Assembly (NCBI GenBank): GCA_964384625.1 | Contig: CAYLNH010000223.1 | Coordinates: forward strand, 1 to 12,267 | DNA: 12,267 nucleotides | Direction of reading: 5' to 3' | From: CAYLNH01 sp964384625 | GTDB lineage: Bacteria > Verrucomicrobiota > Lentisphaeria > JABSQK01 | Shown: one piece after another, positions 1 through 7,206 of the stretch | Layout of the letters: each line of letters starts with the position of its first letter | Numbering within the stretch: position 1 is the first letter of the stretch | Program-made: the position numbers and the translations under genes | Notes under the pieces: generated by a model | What the model saw: only the letters and a program-made list of their open reading frames with translations | The model's database searches: none | What the model was told of the DNA's origin: nothing

Positions 1-30
1 CACGGAGGCGCTTCGCGCCGAACTCAGGAG

Positions 31-128
31 CGGCGACCAAATGTCCCAAACACGTTGTAATTCAGCGCCATTCGGGTCTAGCGAAGAATGGCGCTGAATT
101 ACAACGTGTTTGCGACGTTTGGCCGCCG
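31..128. repeat. Long near-perfect palindrome (43-bp stem, 12-nt loop)
   Basis: Positions 47-73 are the exact reverse complement of 86-112 (27 of 27), around a 12-base loop at 74-85. Pairing continues outward to 31-46 against 113-128 with three exceptions: 46/113, 36/123, and a T-G apposition at 42/117. The full stem is therefore 43 positions with 40 Watson-Crick pairs. A small separate hairpin (GGCGC-TTC-GCGCC) lies just before it at 7-19. No T-tract follows either arm, so it does not look like an ordinary intrinsic terminator. No target duplication or transposase is visible. It could be a small non-autonomous repeat, a cruciform-forming site, or an assembly foldback artefact. The structure is directly visible, but its role is unknown. 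Confidence 0.9.
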
Positions 129-214
129 GTGGCTGGACTGGTTCTGGCGCTATGGTGCGGCTCTTGCCAACGCCAAGGGATGACCTACAGAACTGACATG
201 CGCCCCCTGCCCCC

Positions 215-243
215 TTGACAAGGCCGTGTTTCGACCTGATAAT
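215..243 (+). promoter_or_regulatory. Sigma70-type promoter for the PHP phosphoesterase gene
   Basis: A perfect -35 hexamer TTGACA at 215-220 is followed by a 17-base spacer and GATAAT at 238-243 (5 of 6 to TATAAT). Transcription would start near 250, leaving a leader of about 26 bases before the ATG at 276. This is the best promoter match in the window. It lies about 90 bases downstream of the long palindrome. Confidence 0.7.
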
Positions 244-275
244 CTCAGCGTACCCCTGGAAAGTTGCCGCCGCCG

Positions 276-1103
276 ATGATGACCGAAGCCAATCTCTACG
301 ACTCCCACGTCCACTCGCCGTTTTGCGGGCACACCGTGGGCGCCGTGGAGAGTTTCGCCTGGAAAGCCTGGCGCCGGAATCTGAAGGGGCTGATCTTCAC
401 CTGCCACAATCCGATGCCGGACAATTACAGCCCGAGCACGCGAATGGCGGAGAAGGACCTGCCCCGGTACATCCAGATGGTCGCCGGGCTGCGGGAGGAT
501 TTCGGCAAGATTCTGGATATCCGCCTCGGGCTCGAGTGCGACTTCTTCCCCGGATTCGAGGATTTCCTGAAGGAACAGGTGAAAGCACAGCCGTACGACT
601 ATATCATCGGCTCGGTTCACCCCTTCTTCCCGGAATACCGGACGCGCTATAAAGGCAAGACGCCCCGCGAGACGCAGGAGACCTACTTCGACCTGCTGGC
701 CCAGGCGGCGGAATCCGGGATCTACGACTGCCTGGCGCATCCGGATCTGATCAAATGCGTGACCCCGAACGACTGGGCCTTCGAGGACCTCCAGGACCCG
801 ATTCGGGCCTGCCTCGACCGTGTGGCCGCGGCCGGTATCGCGCTTGAGCTGAATACCTCCGGGCTGTACAAGCAATACCCGGAAGTCAACCCCGGCGCCG
901 GCTTCCTCGCGGAGATGAAGGACCGCGACATCCCGGTTGTCCTGGGGTCGGACGCCCACCAACCCGAGCGCCTGGCGGACTTCTTTGAAGGCGCCCTGGA
1001 ACTCCTGCAGGAAATCGGCTACGAGGACGTCAGCTACTTCATCGAACGCGAGCGCCGCACGGTTCCAATCACCGAGGGGCTCAACAGCCTGGTGCTGGCA
1101 TAG
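276..1103 (+). CDS. PHP-domain phosphoesterase, histidinol-phosphatase (HisJ/HisK) type
   Basis: This 275-residue protein matches the PHP superfamily, whose histidinol-phosphatase members remove phosphate from L-histidinol phosphate in histidine synthesis using a three-metal centre. Expected metal ligands are visible: the N-terminal DSHVHSPFCGH (H11, H13, H19), H44 in TCHNP, E87 in GLECDF, H115 in GSVHPF, H155 in LAHPDL, and D226/H228 in GSDAH. ELNTSGL near 191-197 is also typical. The length is normal for the family and it lacks a signal peptide, so it should be cytoplasmic. The start is ATG 276, because the in-frame TTG at 264 has no room for a ribosome site; GGAAAG at 258-263 is only a weak one. 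No other histidine gene is present, so the substrate is uncertain and it could act on another phosphoester. A near-consensus promoter precedes it and it appears monocistronic. Confidence 0.85.
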   Translation: MMTEANLYDSHVHSPFCGHTVGAVESFAWKAWRRNLKGLIFTCHNPMPDNYSPSTRMAEKDLPRYIQMVAGLREDFGKILDIRLGLECDFFPGFEDFLKEQVKAQPYDYIIGSVHPFFPEYRTRYKGKTPRETQETYFDLLAQAAESGIYDCLAHPDLIKCVTPNDWAFEDLQDPIRACLDRVAAAGIALELNTSGLYKQYPEVNPGAGFLAEMKDRDIPVVLGSDAHQPERLADFFEGALELLQEIGYEDVSYFIERERRTVPITEGLNSLVLA

Positions 1104-1284
1104 CCGGCGCCTTCGCCTTCCCGTGCTGCCTGCCGGCCCGTTGCTGACGCCCGGCGGCGACCCGGAGCTCCTGCCGGCAAGCGCCGGATGATGTCTGCGC
1201 CGATCCCTGCTTGGTCCTTCCCTGCCGCAACAGTGCACCAGACGGAACTACGGCGCCGGCATTGCGGCATTTTGCTGTTCGCCG

Positions 1285-1313
1285 TTGCCAAAAGCCCGGT
1301 GTCACGTTATTTT
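1285..1313 (+). promoter_or_regulatory. Candidate promoter for the kinase-like gene
   Basis: TTGCCA at 1285-1290 (5 of 6 to TTGACA) is followed by a 17-base spacer and TATTTT at 1308-1313 (4 of 6). It sits in the only locally AT-rich part of the 294-base spacer (1104-1397) after the PHP gene. Nothing else stands out in that spacer except short GC-rich hairpins and a repeated CCTGCCGGC. A leader of about 75 bases would result. Moderate to weak support. Confidence 0.35.
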
Positions 1314-1380
1314 TGCCGCGAGACGTCAACCCTGTTCGGTTCGTTCTGCCGGGTGCATTAGCGGAGGAATCACCCGGGGC

Positions 1381-1387
1381 AAGGAGG
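1381..1387 (+). promoter_or_regulatory. Shine-Dalgarno AAGGAGG selecting a GTG start at 1398
   Basis: AAGGAGG is a strong ribosome-binding sequence 10 bases before the in-frame GTG at 1398. The alternative ATG at 1449, just before the zinc ribbon, has no comparable site. This favours the longer N-terminus, although the domain begins only after the ATG. Confidence 0.6.
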
Positions 1388-1397
1388 CCTGTGTGCC

Positions 1398-2930
1398 GTG
1401 CCGGATGCTGCGCGCGGGACGCGAAACCGTCTTCATCCCTGGTCGCTCATGAGTTCAGCTCTGACAATCAAGAGCCAGTGCCAGAAGTGCGGCAGCCGCC
1501 TGGACGTCAGCTCCGAACTGATCGGCACGCTGCACCACTGCAAAGTCTGCAAGGCGAATTTCGTGATCCCGGCAACCGCGATCATGTCCGGCCGGGTCGT
1601 CGGGGATTACTGGATGCAGAAGCGTCTCGGCGGCAGTCTGCGGAGCGACGTGTTTCTGGCGAAACGGCTGTCGTCCAACGAACGCGTCGCGGTCAAAGTC
1701 TTGAACCCCTTCCTCGACGTCTCGCTGGCGCAGTTGCAGGAGTACATCCGGATCTTCCGCAGCGAGTATTTCCAGAACCACCCGACCATCATCGGCTATC
1801 TCGAAGCGGGCGAGGTCGATCAGCACCGTTTCCTGGTGGCCGAATACTTCCCGGTGGAGGACCTGAAGGCGCTGCTCCTGCGGGTCGGTCCGCTGCCGGA
1901 AGGCAAACTGCTGGCGCTCGCGCAGCAGGCAGCGATGGCCCTGGAATTCGCCTGGTCCAGCAGTCAGATCGCCCACGGCACGCTGAAGCCGGCCAATCTG
2001 ATGCTGCTCGGCGCCAACGACCTCAAGATCCCCGAATTCGGTTTTTATAACCTGCTGGTGCGGACCGGCAATCAGCGGCATGAGAACGACGTCGAAGACG
2101 TCGCCTACATGAGCCCGGAACAGATCGACAACCAGCCGGCCGACTTCCGTTCGGACATGTACGGCTTCGGCGCCGCGCTGTATCACCTGGCCACCGGCGC
2201 CAAGCCGCTGGCGCCGACCCGGGCGAACGCGTTGCTGGGAGAGAGCGACAGCCTCTCAGTCCCCCCGATGCCGCCGGCCCACCAGGTGAATGTCAAGCTG
2301 TCAAGGGAGTTCTCCGAATTCCTCAGCCGGCTGCTGAATCTGCAGCCGGAGAATCGGCCGGAGAGTTGGAGCCGCGTTGCGGAGCAGGCACTGCACCTGA
2401 GTACCCAGGTCGCAGTCGGCACGGAAACGCAATCGTTCGCCGTCCCCGCAGTCCGCGTCGAACGCGAGCCGGAGTCGCCGAAACCGCAGCAGCGCCGAAA
2501 CCGCTCTCGCCGCAAACGCAAAGCGGGTGACGGCCACCGTCTGGTGCCGGTGACATCGCTGCCGGCCAATACAAGCACCGGCGCGCCGAAATGGCTGCTG
2601 CCCTTCCTCGTCATTGCGCTCATCGCCCTGGTCATGATCTTCGGCGCGGTCGCCTTGAGCCGCCCCCGCGATCCGGAGAAGACGAAGCGCGAACAAGCGG
2701 ATCTCGAAGCCGCGCGACGGCGACAGGAACGCCTGAACCGGTTGCGCAAGCAATATGAGGACGCCATGCGGTTTGCCGCCGAAAACCCGGACGATCTGCA
2801 GGGCGCCATCGACCGCTTTACCGACGTGCGCACCGAAGGCGTCGGCACCGAGTACCAGAAGCTCGCGCATGAACGCATCCTGGCCCTGCGCAAGAAGCTG
2901 CGCCAACGGCAGCCGCAGGGCCGCCGGTAG
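1398..2930 (+). CDS. Membrane-anchored zinc-ribbon/serine-threonine kinase-like protein, probable pseudokinase
   Basis: The protein has 510 residues from GTG 1398, or 493 from ATG 1449. An N-terminal zinc ribbon (CQKC 28-31, CKVC 48-51) precedes a Hanks-type kinase fold at about 68-335. The fold keeps VAVK (K100), YMSPEQ (237-242, activation-segment end) and DMYGFGAALYHLATG (253-267). However, the HRDLKPxN catalytic loop reads HGTLKPAN (193-200), so the catalytic Asp is Thr195. DFG reads EFG (213-215), and the glycine-rich loop is poor. Phosphotransfer is therefore doubtful, and a scaffold or ligand-sensing role is likelier. A basic linker (about 360-380) leads to one transmembrane helix (399-421) and a charged, helical C-terminal region (about 425-505), probably outside the cytoplasm. 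Zinc-ribbon-plus-kinase proteins occur in PVC bacteria. It runs convergently into the DUF3592 gene, 66 bases away. The fold is secure; the lack of activity is inferred. Confidence 0.8.
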   Translation: MPDAARGTRNRLHPWSLMSSALTIKSQCQKCGSRLDVSSELIGTLHHCKVCKANFVIPATAIMSGRVVGDYWMQKRLGGSLRSDVFLAKRLSSNERVAVKVLNPFLDVSLAQLQEYIRIFRSEYFQNHPTIIGYLEAGEVDQHRFLVAEYFPVEDLKALLLRVGPLPEGKLLALAQQAAMALEFAWSSSQIAHGTLKPANLMLLGANDLKIPEFGFYNLLVRTGNQRHENDVEDVAYMSPEQIDNQPADFRSDMYGFGAALYHLATGAKPLAPTRANALLGESDSLSVPPMPPAHQVNVKLSREFSEFLSRLLNLQPENRPESWSRVAEQALHLSTQVAVGTETQSFAVPAVRVEREPESPKPQQRRNRSRRKRKAGDGHRLVPVTSLPANTSTGAPKWLLPFLVIALIALVMIFGAVALSRPRDPEKTKREQADLEAARRRQERLNRLRKQYEDAMRFAAENPDDLQGAIDRFTDVRTEGVGTEYQKLAHERILALRKKLRQRQPQGRR

Positions 2931-2973
2931 CCGGCGCAACGGAGGAAGGCTTCCGGGCGGAAAGGCAACGCCC
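2922..2973 (+). terminator. Cluster of short GC hairpins at the end of the kinase-like gene
   Basis: Three small stems are visible: CGCCGG-TAG-CCGGCG at 2922-2936, with the stop codon as its loop; GGAA-GGC-TTCC at 2944-2954; and GGGCG...CGCCC at 2955-2973 with a 9-base loop. None is followed by a T-run. They may weakly separate the two convergent transcripts, but termination is not established. Confidence 0.25.
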
Positions 2974-2996
2974 ATCCCCGACGACTCGCCAAGCGG

Positions 2997-4751
2997 CTAC
3001 TGCACGTCCAGCAGCCGTTCCAGCTCGCGAATCAGCAGCTTGCCCGCCGCTAGATTGTCGATGTTGCGCACCAGGCAGTGTTTTTTGCCGTCCGTCGTGT
3101 GCACATAGATGCTGTGGTACACCTTGCTGCCGGACTGCAGCGTCTGCCTGGTTGAAAACTTCTGCACCTGACGCCCCGGGATCCGCTTTTCGCCGCCGAT
3201 GCCGAAGAGCCCGCCGGCCATCACCAGAGCCTGATGGTTCACCTCGAAGCGGCTGGTGTGAAACCACGAATACAGCACGCCCAGGAAGATCAACACGTCA
3301 AACAGCCCGAAAACGATCGGGAACACCCGCGGCGCACTGGACTTGTACAACGCCACACAAATGGCGGTCCAGATGACCCAGACGACCAGGGCGCCGATTG
3401 CCGAGCCCTTGTTGCGGAACATCGGGAACACCACCCGCAGGCCGCCGGACGCCAACGGCGTGACCCGCGCCTTCAGCCGTTGCAGTTCGGCCGTCACGTC
3501 CGGCGCGTCCGCCGTCACGTCGCCGTCGTCGAGCAGTTGGAAGTCCTCCCGGCTCGCCTCAGTCCGGAATACCGGGATCTCGAACCGGGCATCGTAGTCG
3601 ACGCCCGGCACCGCGGCCTTTACCTCGAGGCGCCAGATGATCTCATTGTCCGAGCTTTCCGTCGACGCGGGCGGCTGATCATACGGCAAAGCAAACCGTA
3701 CCGGGATTGCCGACCGGCTGGGATCGCGCTCCAGCAGTTCATGCCTGACGCGCCTGGCGTCCTGCCACAAGATGCGCTCAGACGTCCGGCTGTGGCTCTT
3801 GCCGCCGCTGCGGCTGCGCGTGGTCACGCGGTTGATGCAGGAGATCGTCAGCTCAAAGCCGTCCTCCGGTTCGATGTTGACCCTGGTCCGCACCAGGCCT
3901 TCAAGCGGACCGCCGAGGACGCCGGGGACGGCGCTCATCTCGAACACGGAGTCGCCGTACTTGAGGTACCGCGCGATCTGATAGATCGCAACTGCAATCA
4001 GAATCAGCCCGACCAATGGAAAGAGCAACGCGATCAGAACAAGCTTGTTGCCTTTGGCCAGTTCTCCGGGGACGAAGAAACACACCGGCGCCGAGATCGC
4101 ATTCCAGAGGACGGCAAAAACGATCACGCCGATCATAGCCGTTTTGTTTGAAGACCGGACCATGCCGTTCTCCCACTGCGGCTTCCACAGCCACGGCGCG
4201 TCGGGGGCTTCCTGCGTCAACTGCTTTTGCCGGCGTTGCCGGAGCACCCCGCGGCAGCCGGCGAACATCAGACCGAAACCAACACCGCCGAAGACCAGGC
4301 CAAACAGCGCCTGCATTCCCAGCAACTCAACCCGCAGCGACCGGAACAGCACCGCCTCGGACGGGTTCTCCGGGTTCACATAACAGCGAAACGGCGTCTC
4401 GCTCCGGCGGTGTTCGTCCAATTGCCGATGAATGCGCTGGTGGAAGGACCCGATGTTGTCCGAACCGCCGTGGATACTCACGCGCGTGCCGGTGTACGTC
4501 TTGCCTTCGTACTCGTACTCGTATTTGGCTTCCACTTTGTACGTCGTGCTGGAACCGCCGTTCGAGCTGGAGCTCGTCTTGCTCACCAGGTCCGCCCGCA
4601 AAATCAACGCCGGCACCTCCGTCCAGCTCTGCATGCCGACGCAGCGCGTCAATGTGAATGCCATCCACCCCAGCATGCCGACGCCGACCGCCGCGAACGG
4701 CAGGCAGAACAGCACCATACAACCGGCACCGAGTTTGCTGGAACGTGCCAT
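2997..4751 (-). CDS. DUF3592-type six-pass membrane protein
   Basis: This 584-residue protein is of unknown function. Hydrophobic segments lie at about 10-35, 143-166, 204-225, 236-259, 452-470 and 476-496. Between the first two is a DUF3592-like extracytoplasmic region with the YEYEYEGKTYTG and FRCYVNPENPSEAVL signatures (about 75-135). A large soluble section (about 265-445) contains IIWRLEVKAAVPGVDYDARF, which resembles the beta-rich segment seen in longer DUF3592 relatives. The start is ATG 4751, 2 bases after the TAA of the upstream protease gene, so translation is probably coupled. The reading frame stays open further upstream to 5111, but there it only shadows the protease C-terminus. 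Its pairing with an exported protease suggests an envelope role; nothing in the sequence identifies a substrate. Confidence 0.8.
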   Translation of the reverse strand: MARSSKLGAGCMVLFCLPFAAVGVGMLGWMAFTLTRCVGMQSWTEVPALILRADLVSKTSSSSNGGSSTTYKVEAKYEYEYEGKTYTGTRVSIHGGSDNIGSFHQRIHRQLDEHRRSETPFRCYVNPENPSEAVLFRSLRVELLGMQALFGLVFGGVGFGLMFAGCRGVLRQRRQKQLTQEAPDAPWLWKPQWENGMVRSSNKTAMIGVIVFAVLWNAISAPVCFFVPGELAKGNKLVLIALLFPLVGLILIAVAIYQIARYLKYGDSVFEMSAVPGVLGGPLEGLVRTRVNIEPEDGFELTISCINRVTTRSRSGGKSHSRTSERILWQDARRVRHELLERDPSRSAIPVRFALPYDQPPASTESSDNEIIWRLEVKAAVPGVDYDARFEIPVFRTEASREDFQLLDDGDVTADAPDVTAELQRLKARVTPLASGGLRVVFPMFRNKGSAIGALVVWVIWTAICVALYKSSAPRVFPIVFGLFDVLIFLGVLYSWFHTSRFEVNHQALVMAGGLFGIGGEKRIPGRQVQKFSTRQTLQSGSKVYHSIYVHTTDGKKHCLVRNIDNLAAGKLLIRELERLLDVQ

Positions 4752-4753
4752 GA

Positions 4754-7003
4754 TTACTTGCCCTTGGGCGGCGGCGGCGCCAACGTCTGCGGGTTGGCAA
4801 TCGTGAGTTGGTTGTAAATGCAGTCGACGCCCTGCGTCACGAAACCGAAGGTGCCCGCGGCAGTCTTCTTGTCGCCGAAGTCGTGCTTGAGGAATTTGCG
4901 CGTAATGCCGCTCAATTCCACCACCGAGCCGTCGACGCGCAGGATCAGCCGGTTGATCGGCGCGGTAAAGAGTGAAGTGTCCGGGTTGTCGTTGTCCGCC
5001 TCCTTCGGTGGTGCGATAGACGACTCCTTCAGAATGCTCACCCGATCGCCGCGGACCTCGAGGAGACGGGCCTTCATGTCGTTGGCGGACAGTTCCAGGC
5101 GGTACTCGCACAGCTCATCCTGCTCCCGGCGCCGGCCGAAAACAAAACCGAACCGCGGGGCCTTGGTCTCGTTGGTCTTCGAAAACTTCAACAGCAGATC
5201 CGCAATGAAGTTCGTCAAGGTGAATTTCTCCATGATCGCCACCCGGCGGACATCGTCGCCGTAGACGGCAACGCCGCCCGCTTCGGTATACACCCACGGC
5301 CGGGACGCCTTGCCGTCCTGCCTGAGGTTCGACCACCAGTCGGAGGCCTCGCCGAAGGTGTCCGTGTACCAGAACATCTGGTAGCTGTCCGCTTGGGTTG
5401 TGTTCGGTTTGCCGTCGCCGATGCTCTGGACTTCGACGTTGTCGAACGCTGCCCGGCTCTCGACGGAATAGAACCCAACACGACCCCTGGCAGCCAGTTG
5501 ATCGCGCACGCGGAATACCGGCTTGTCGTTAAGCAGACAGGTCAGGTTCGGACCATCGGCAAACACCTGCAGGCGATTGGGCTTCTCGGTAATGTCGACA
5601 TCGAGCTTCTTCTCGCCCAGCACAAACCAGCCGAACGGCTGTTTGCAGTGGTAGGCCAGCTGTGCCTTATCCGTTTCCCGGTGGATTCGAAACAGGTAGA
5701 ACCCCTGTCTGCTTTCGCGAAACACCAGACCCGCGCGCGAGTCGTTCTGTTCGTTCTTGATCCGGACGTCGGCGGCAAAGGCGTAGTTGTCCCACTCGCT
5801 CTTGCCCATATAGGCGGCATGCAGCAGGCCGTTGCTCTCGTGCTGATGCAGCTCCCCCTGCCGCACATACCAGGTGTGCAGATTGGTGCCGCCGGTGGTC
5901 TGCTCGATCTGATTCAGGATCTTGCGGTCGTCGAACGTTTCCGCCAGGATCGGCTTCCGCAACTTCGGCAATTCCACTGCGTTCAAGGGCGCCGCCACGA
6001 CTTTGGCCGCCGCCCCGGAGGGCAACGCCGCGATGTACCGCCGCACCGGCTTCTGCAGCGGCACGTTGACGGTACTGCCGGCCGTCAGACAGCGGCGGCT
6101 GATCCAGTTCGGAAAGTCCGGGTTCGTGACGCAGATCTGCTGCAGGCCCAACGGCACCATGAATGTCTCTTTCGGTCTCTGGCCCGTGAAACTGCCCACC
6201 TTCTTGCCGTCAAGGTAAATGTCCGATCCCGGCGGCGCGACGAATGTCACCTTGCCCTTCGGCGCCCATTTGCGGGTGACATCGATGGATTTCATCAGGG
6301 CGGTCGCGAAGGTCGCCGGCACCGCGAAATTCAGGCTGCGGTTGTTGACCACAATGGACTGGGCAATACCCATGACCTTGCCGCCCCTGGCGATCAGCGG
6401 CCCGCCGCTGTTGCCCGAGTCGAACTGGGCATCCGTCTGGATCACGCGCAGTTTGCCCATGCTGTCGTGCCGCAAAGCCGTCACCGTGCCGCGGCTCACC
6501 GTGACCTCGGGGCCGCGTTCGAGGACGGCGAATTTCTCGCCCAGGGGATAGCCGGCCACCCACAGCGGGCTGGTCTCAAAGAGGTCCTTCGGCTTGCCAA
6601 AGGACAACGCCGTCGCATCGGCCTTCTTCGTCGCGAGCAAGGCCAGATCATGTTCCTTGTCGACCGCCACGACCGTGGCGTCAAGGACCTCCTCGTCAAA
6701 CTTGCCGCTGTTGGCAAACACCTTCAGCGAGATCCGGCGCCGGGGAAAGGGGATGTCGACAAAGCCCGGGCCGTAGGGCCGAACCACGTGCCAGTTGGTG
6801 ATGACGTAACCGTTTTTGTGAACGAAGAACCCGGAGCCGCTGCCGATGGTCTTCTCGTCCTTGAAATAGTCGCGGCTCTGGACCTGGACATATACCGTCG
6901 CCTGTTTCAGGCGTTCCACATCTTCGCGCTTCAGTCCCTGCCCCCGCAAACAGCAGGAAAACAGGAACGCAGCGCATATTGCAGCACAATGAAATCGTCT
7001 CAT
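4754..7003 (-). CDS. Exported trypsin-like (S1C) serine protease with PEGA and two LamG/DUF1080-like domains
   Basis: The protein has 749 residues from ATG 7003. The N-terminus (MRRFHCAAICAAFLFSCC) is a short signal sequence, and LFSC at 14-17 could be a lipobox, so it may be a lipoprotein. The protease domain (about 30-240) has the full catalytic triad: H72 in TNWHVV, D119 in EHDLALLA and S199 in GNSGGPL, as in the DegP/HtrA group. No PDZ domain follows. Instead there is a PEGA-like domain (about 251-318; PPGSDIYLDGKKVG) and two beta-sandwich modules resembling LamG/DUF1080 (about 355-526 and 548-737), each starting with a TF(D/G) motif and ending near a DN-V or YNQLT strand. These may bind glycan or anchor the enzyme. 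The start is placed at 7003 because upstream in-frame codons precede the signal sequence and the promoter. It is first in an operon with the DUF3592 protein. Substrate unknown. Confidence 0.85.
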   Translation of the reverse strand: MRRFHCAAICAAFLFSCCLRGQGLKREDVERLKQATVYVQVQSRDYFKDEKTIGSGSGFFVHKNGYVITNWHVVRPYGPGFVDIPFPRRRISLKVFANSGKFDEEVLDATVVAVDKEHDLALLATKKADATALSFGKPKDLFETSPLWVAGYPLGEKFAVLERGPEVTVSRGTVTALRHDSMGKLRVIQTDAQFDSGNSGGPLIARGGKVMGIAQSIVVNNRSLNFAVPATFATALMKSIDVTRKWAPKGKVTFVAPPGSDIYLDGKKVGSFTGQRPKETFMVPLGLQQICVTNPDFPNWISRRCLTAGSTVNVPLQKPVRRYIAALPSGAAAKVVAAPLNAVELPKLRKPILAETFDDRKILNQIEQTTGGTNLHTWYVRQGELHQHESNGLLHAAYMGKSEWDNYAFAADVRIKNEQNDSRAGLVFRESRQGFYLFRIHRETDKAQLAYHCKQPFGWFVLGEKKLDVDITEKPNRLQVFADGPNLTCLLNDKPVFRVRDQLAARGRVGFYSVESRAAFDNVEVQSIGDGKPNTTQADSYQMFWYTDTFGEASDWWSNLRQDGKASRPWVYTEAGGVAVYGDDVRRVAIMEKFTLTNFIADLLLKFSKTNETKAPRFGFVFGRRREQDELCEYRLELSANDMKARLLEVRGDRVSILKESSIAPPKEADNDNPDTSLFTAPINRLILRVDGSVVELSGITRKFLKHDFGDKKTAAGTFGFVTQGVDCIYNQLTIANPQTLAPPPPKGK

Positions 7004-7028
7004 GGATGAAAGCCCGTCGGTTGGTCCT

Positions 7029-7057
7029 ACTATAGGTCCGGCGCTCGCCGAAATCAA
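7029..7057 (-). promoter_or_regulatory. Promoter for the protease-DUF3592 operon
   Basis: Read on the minus strand, TTGATT (7057-7052; 4 of 6) is followed by a 17-base spacer and TATAGT (7034-7029; 5 of 6). The start of transcription would be near 7022, giving a leader of about 19 bases before ATG 7003. No clear Shine-Dalgarno sequence is present in that short leader. Confidence 0.6.
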
Positions 7058-7141
7058 GATCCATGATTCCGGCCCGGGCCCGGAGAGCAGGTCCTCAACC
7101 ACCCCGTTCCGTCCTGCCAGGCAGACGGCGCATCTTGATTT
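7051..7141. repeat. Inverted 10-base motif overlapping both divergent -35 boxes
   Basis: AAATCAAGAT at 7051-7060 and ATCTTGATTT at 7132-7141 are exact reverse complements, 71 bases apart. Each carries the TTGATT hexamer of an outward-facing promoter. A 10-base GC palindrome (GGCCCGGGCC) lies between them at 7071-7080. The arrangement could be a shared regulator site or just related promoter sequences. Confidence 0.5.
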
Positions 7142-7162
7142 TGGACGACGCCGCCGTAGGGT
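7135..7162 (+). promoter_or_regulatory. Weak candidate promoter for the methyltransferase gene
   Basis: TTGATT at 7135-7140 is followed by a 16-base spacer and TAGGGT at 7157-7162 (only 3 of 6). The -35 part is inside the motif shared with the opposite promoter. The leader would be about 37 bases. If used, it probably needs an activator. Confidence 0.3.
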
Positions 7163-7206
7163 TGTGACCAATCTGAAAACCACCAATCCCCGGCACGATT
7201 GACACT

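Noticed and set aside
4752..5111. An upstream extension of the DUF3592 protein by 120 residues
   Set aside because: This part overlaps the end of the protease in another frame and has no relation to DUF3592. ATG 4751 directly after the protease stop begins a membrane helix as expected.
5393..7009. A 538-residue open frame on the plus strand opposite the protease gene
   Set aside because: Arg/Gly/His-rich shadow composition with no motif or ribosome site, while the minus-strand frame has a complete protease triad and conserved domains.
7180..7206. Sigma54 promoter before the methyltransferase
   Set aside because: GGCAC is present near 7191, but the required GC of the -12 element is not at the right spacing, and it lies too close to the start codon.
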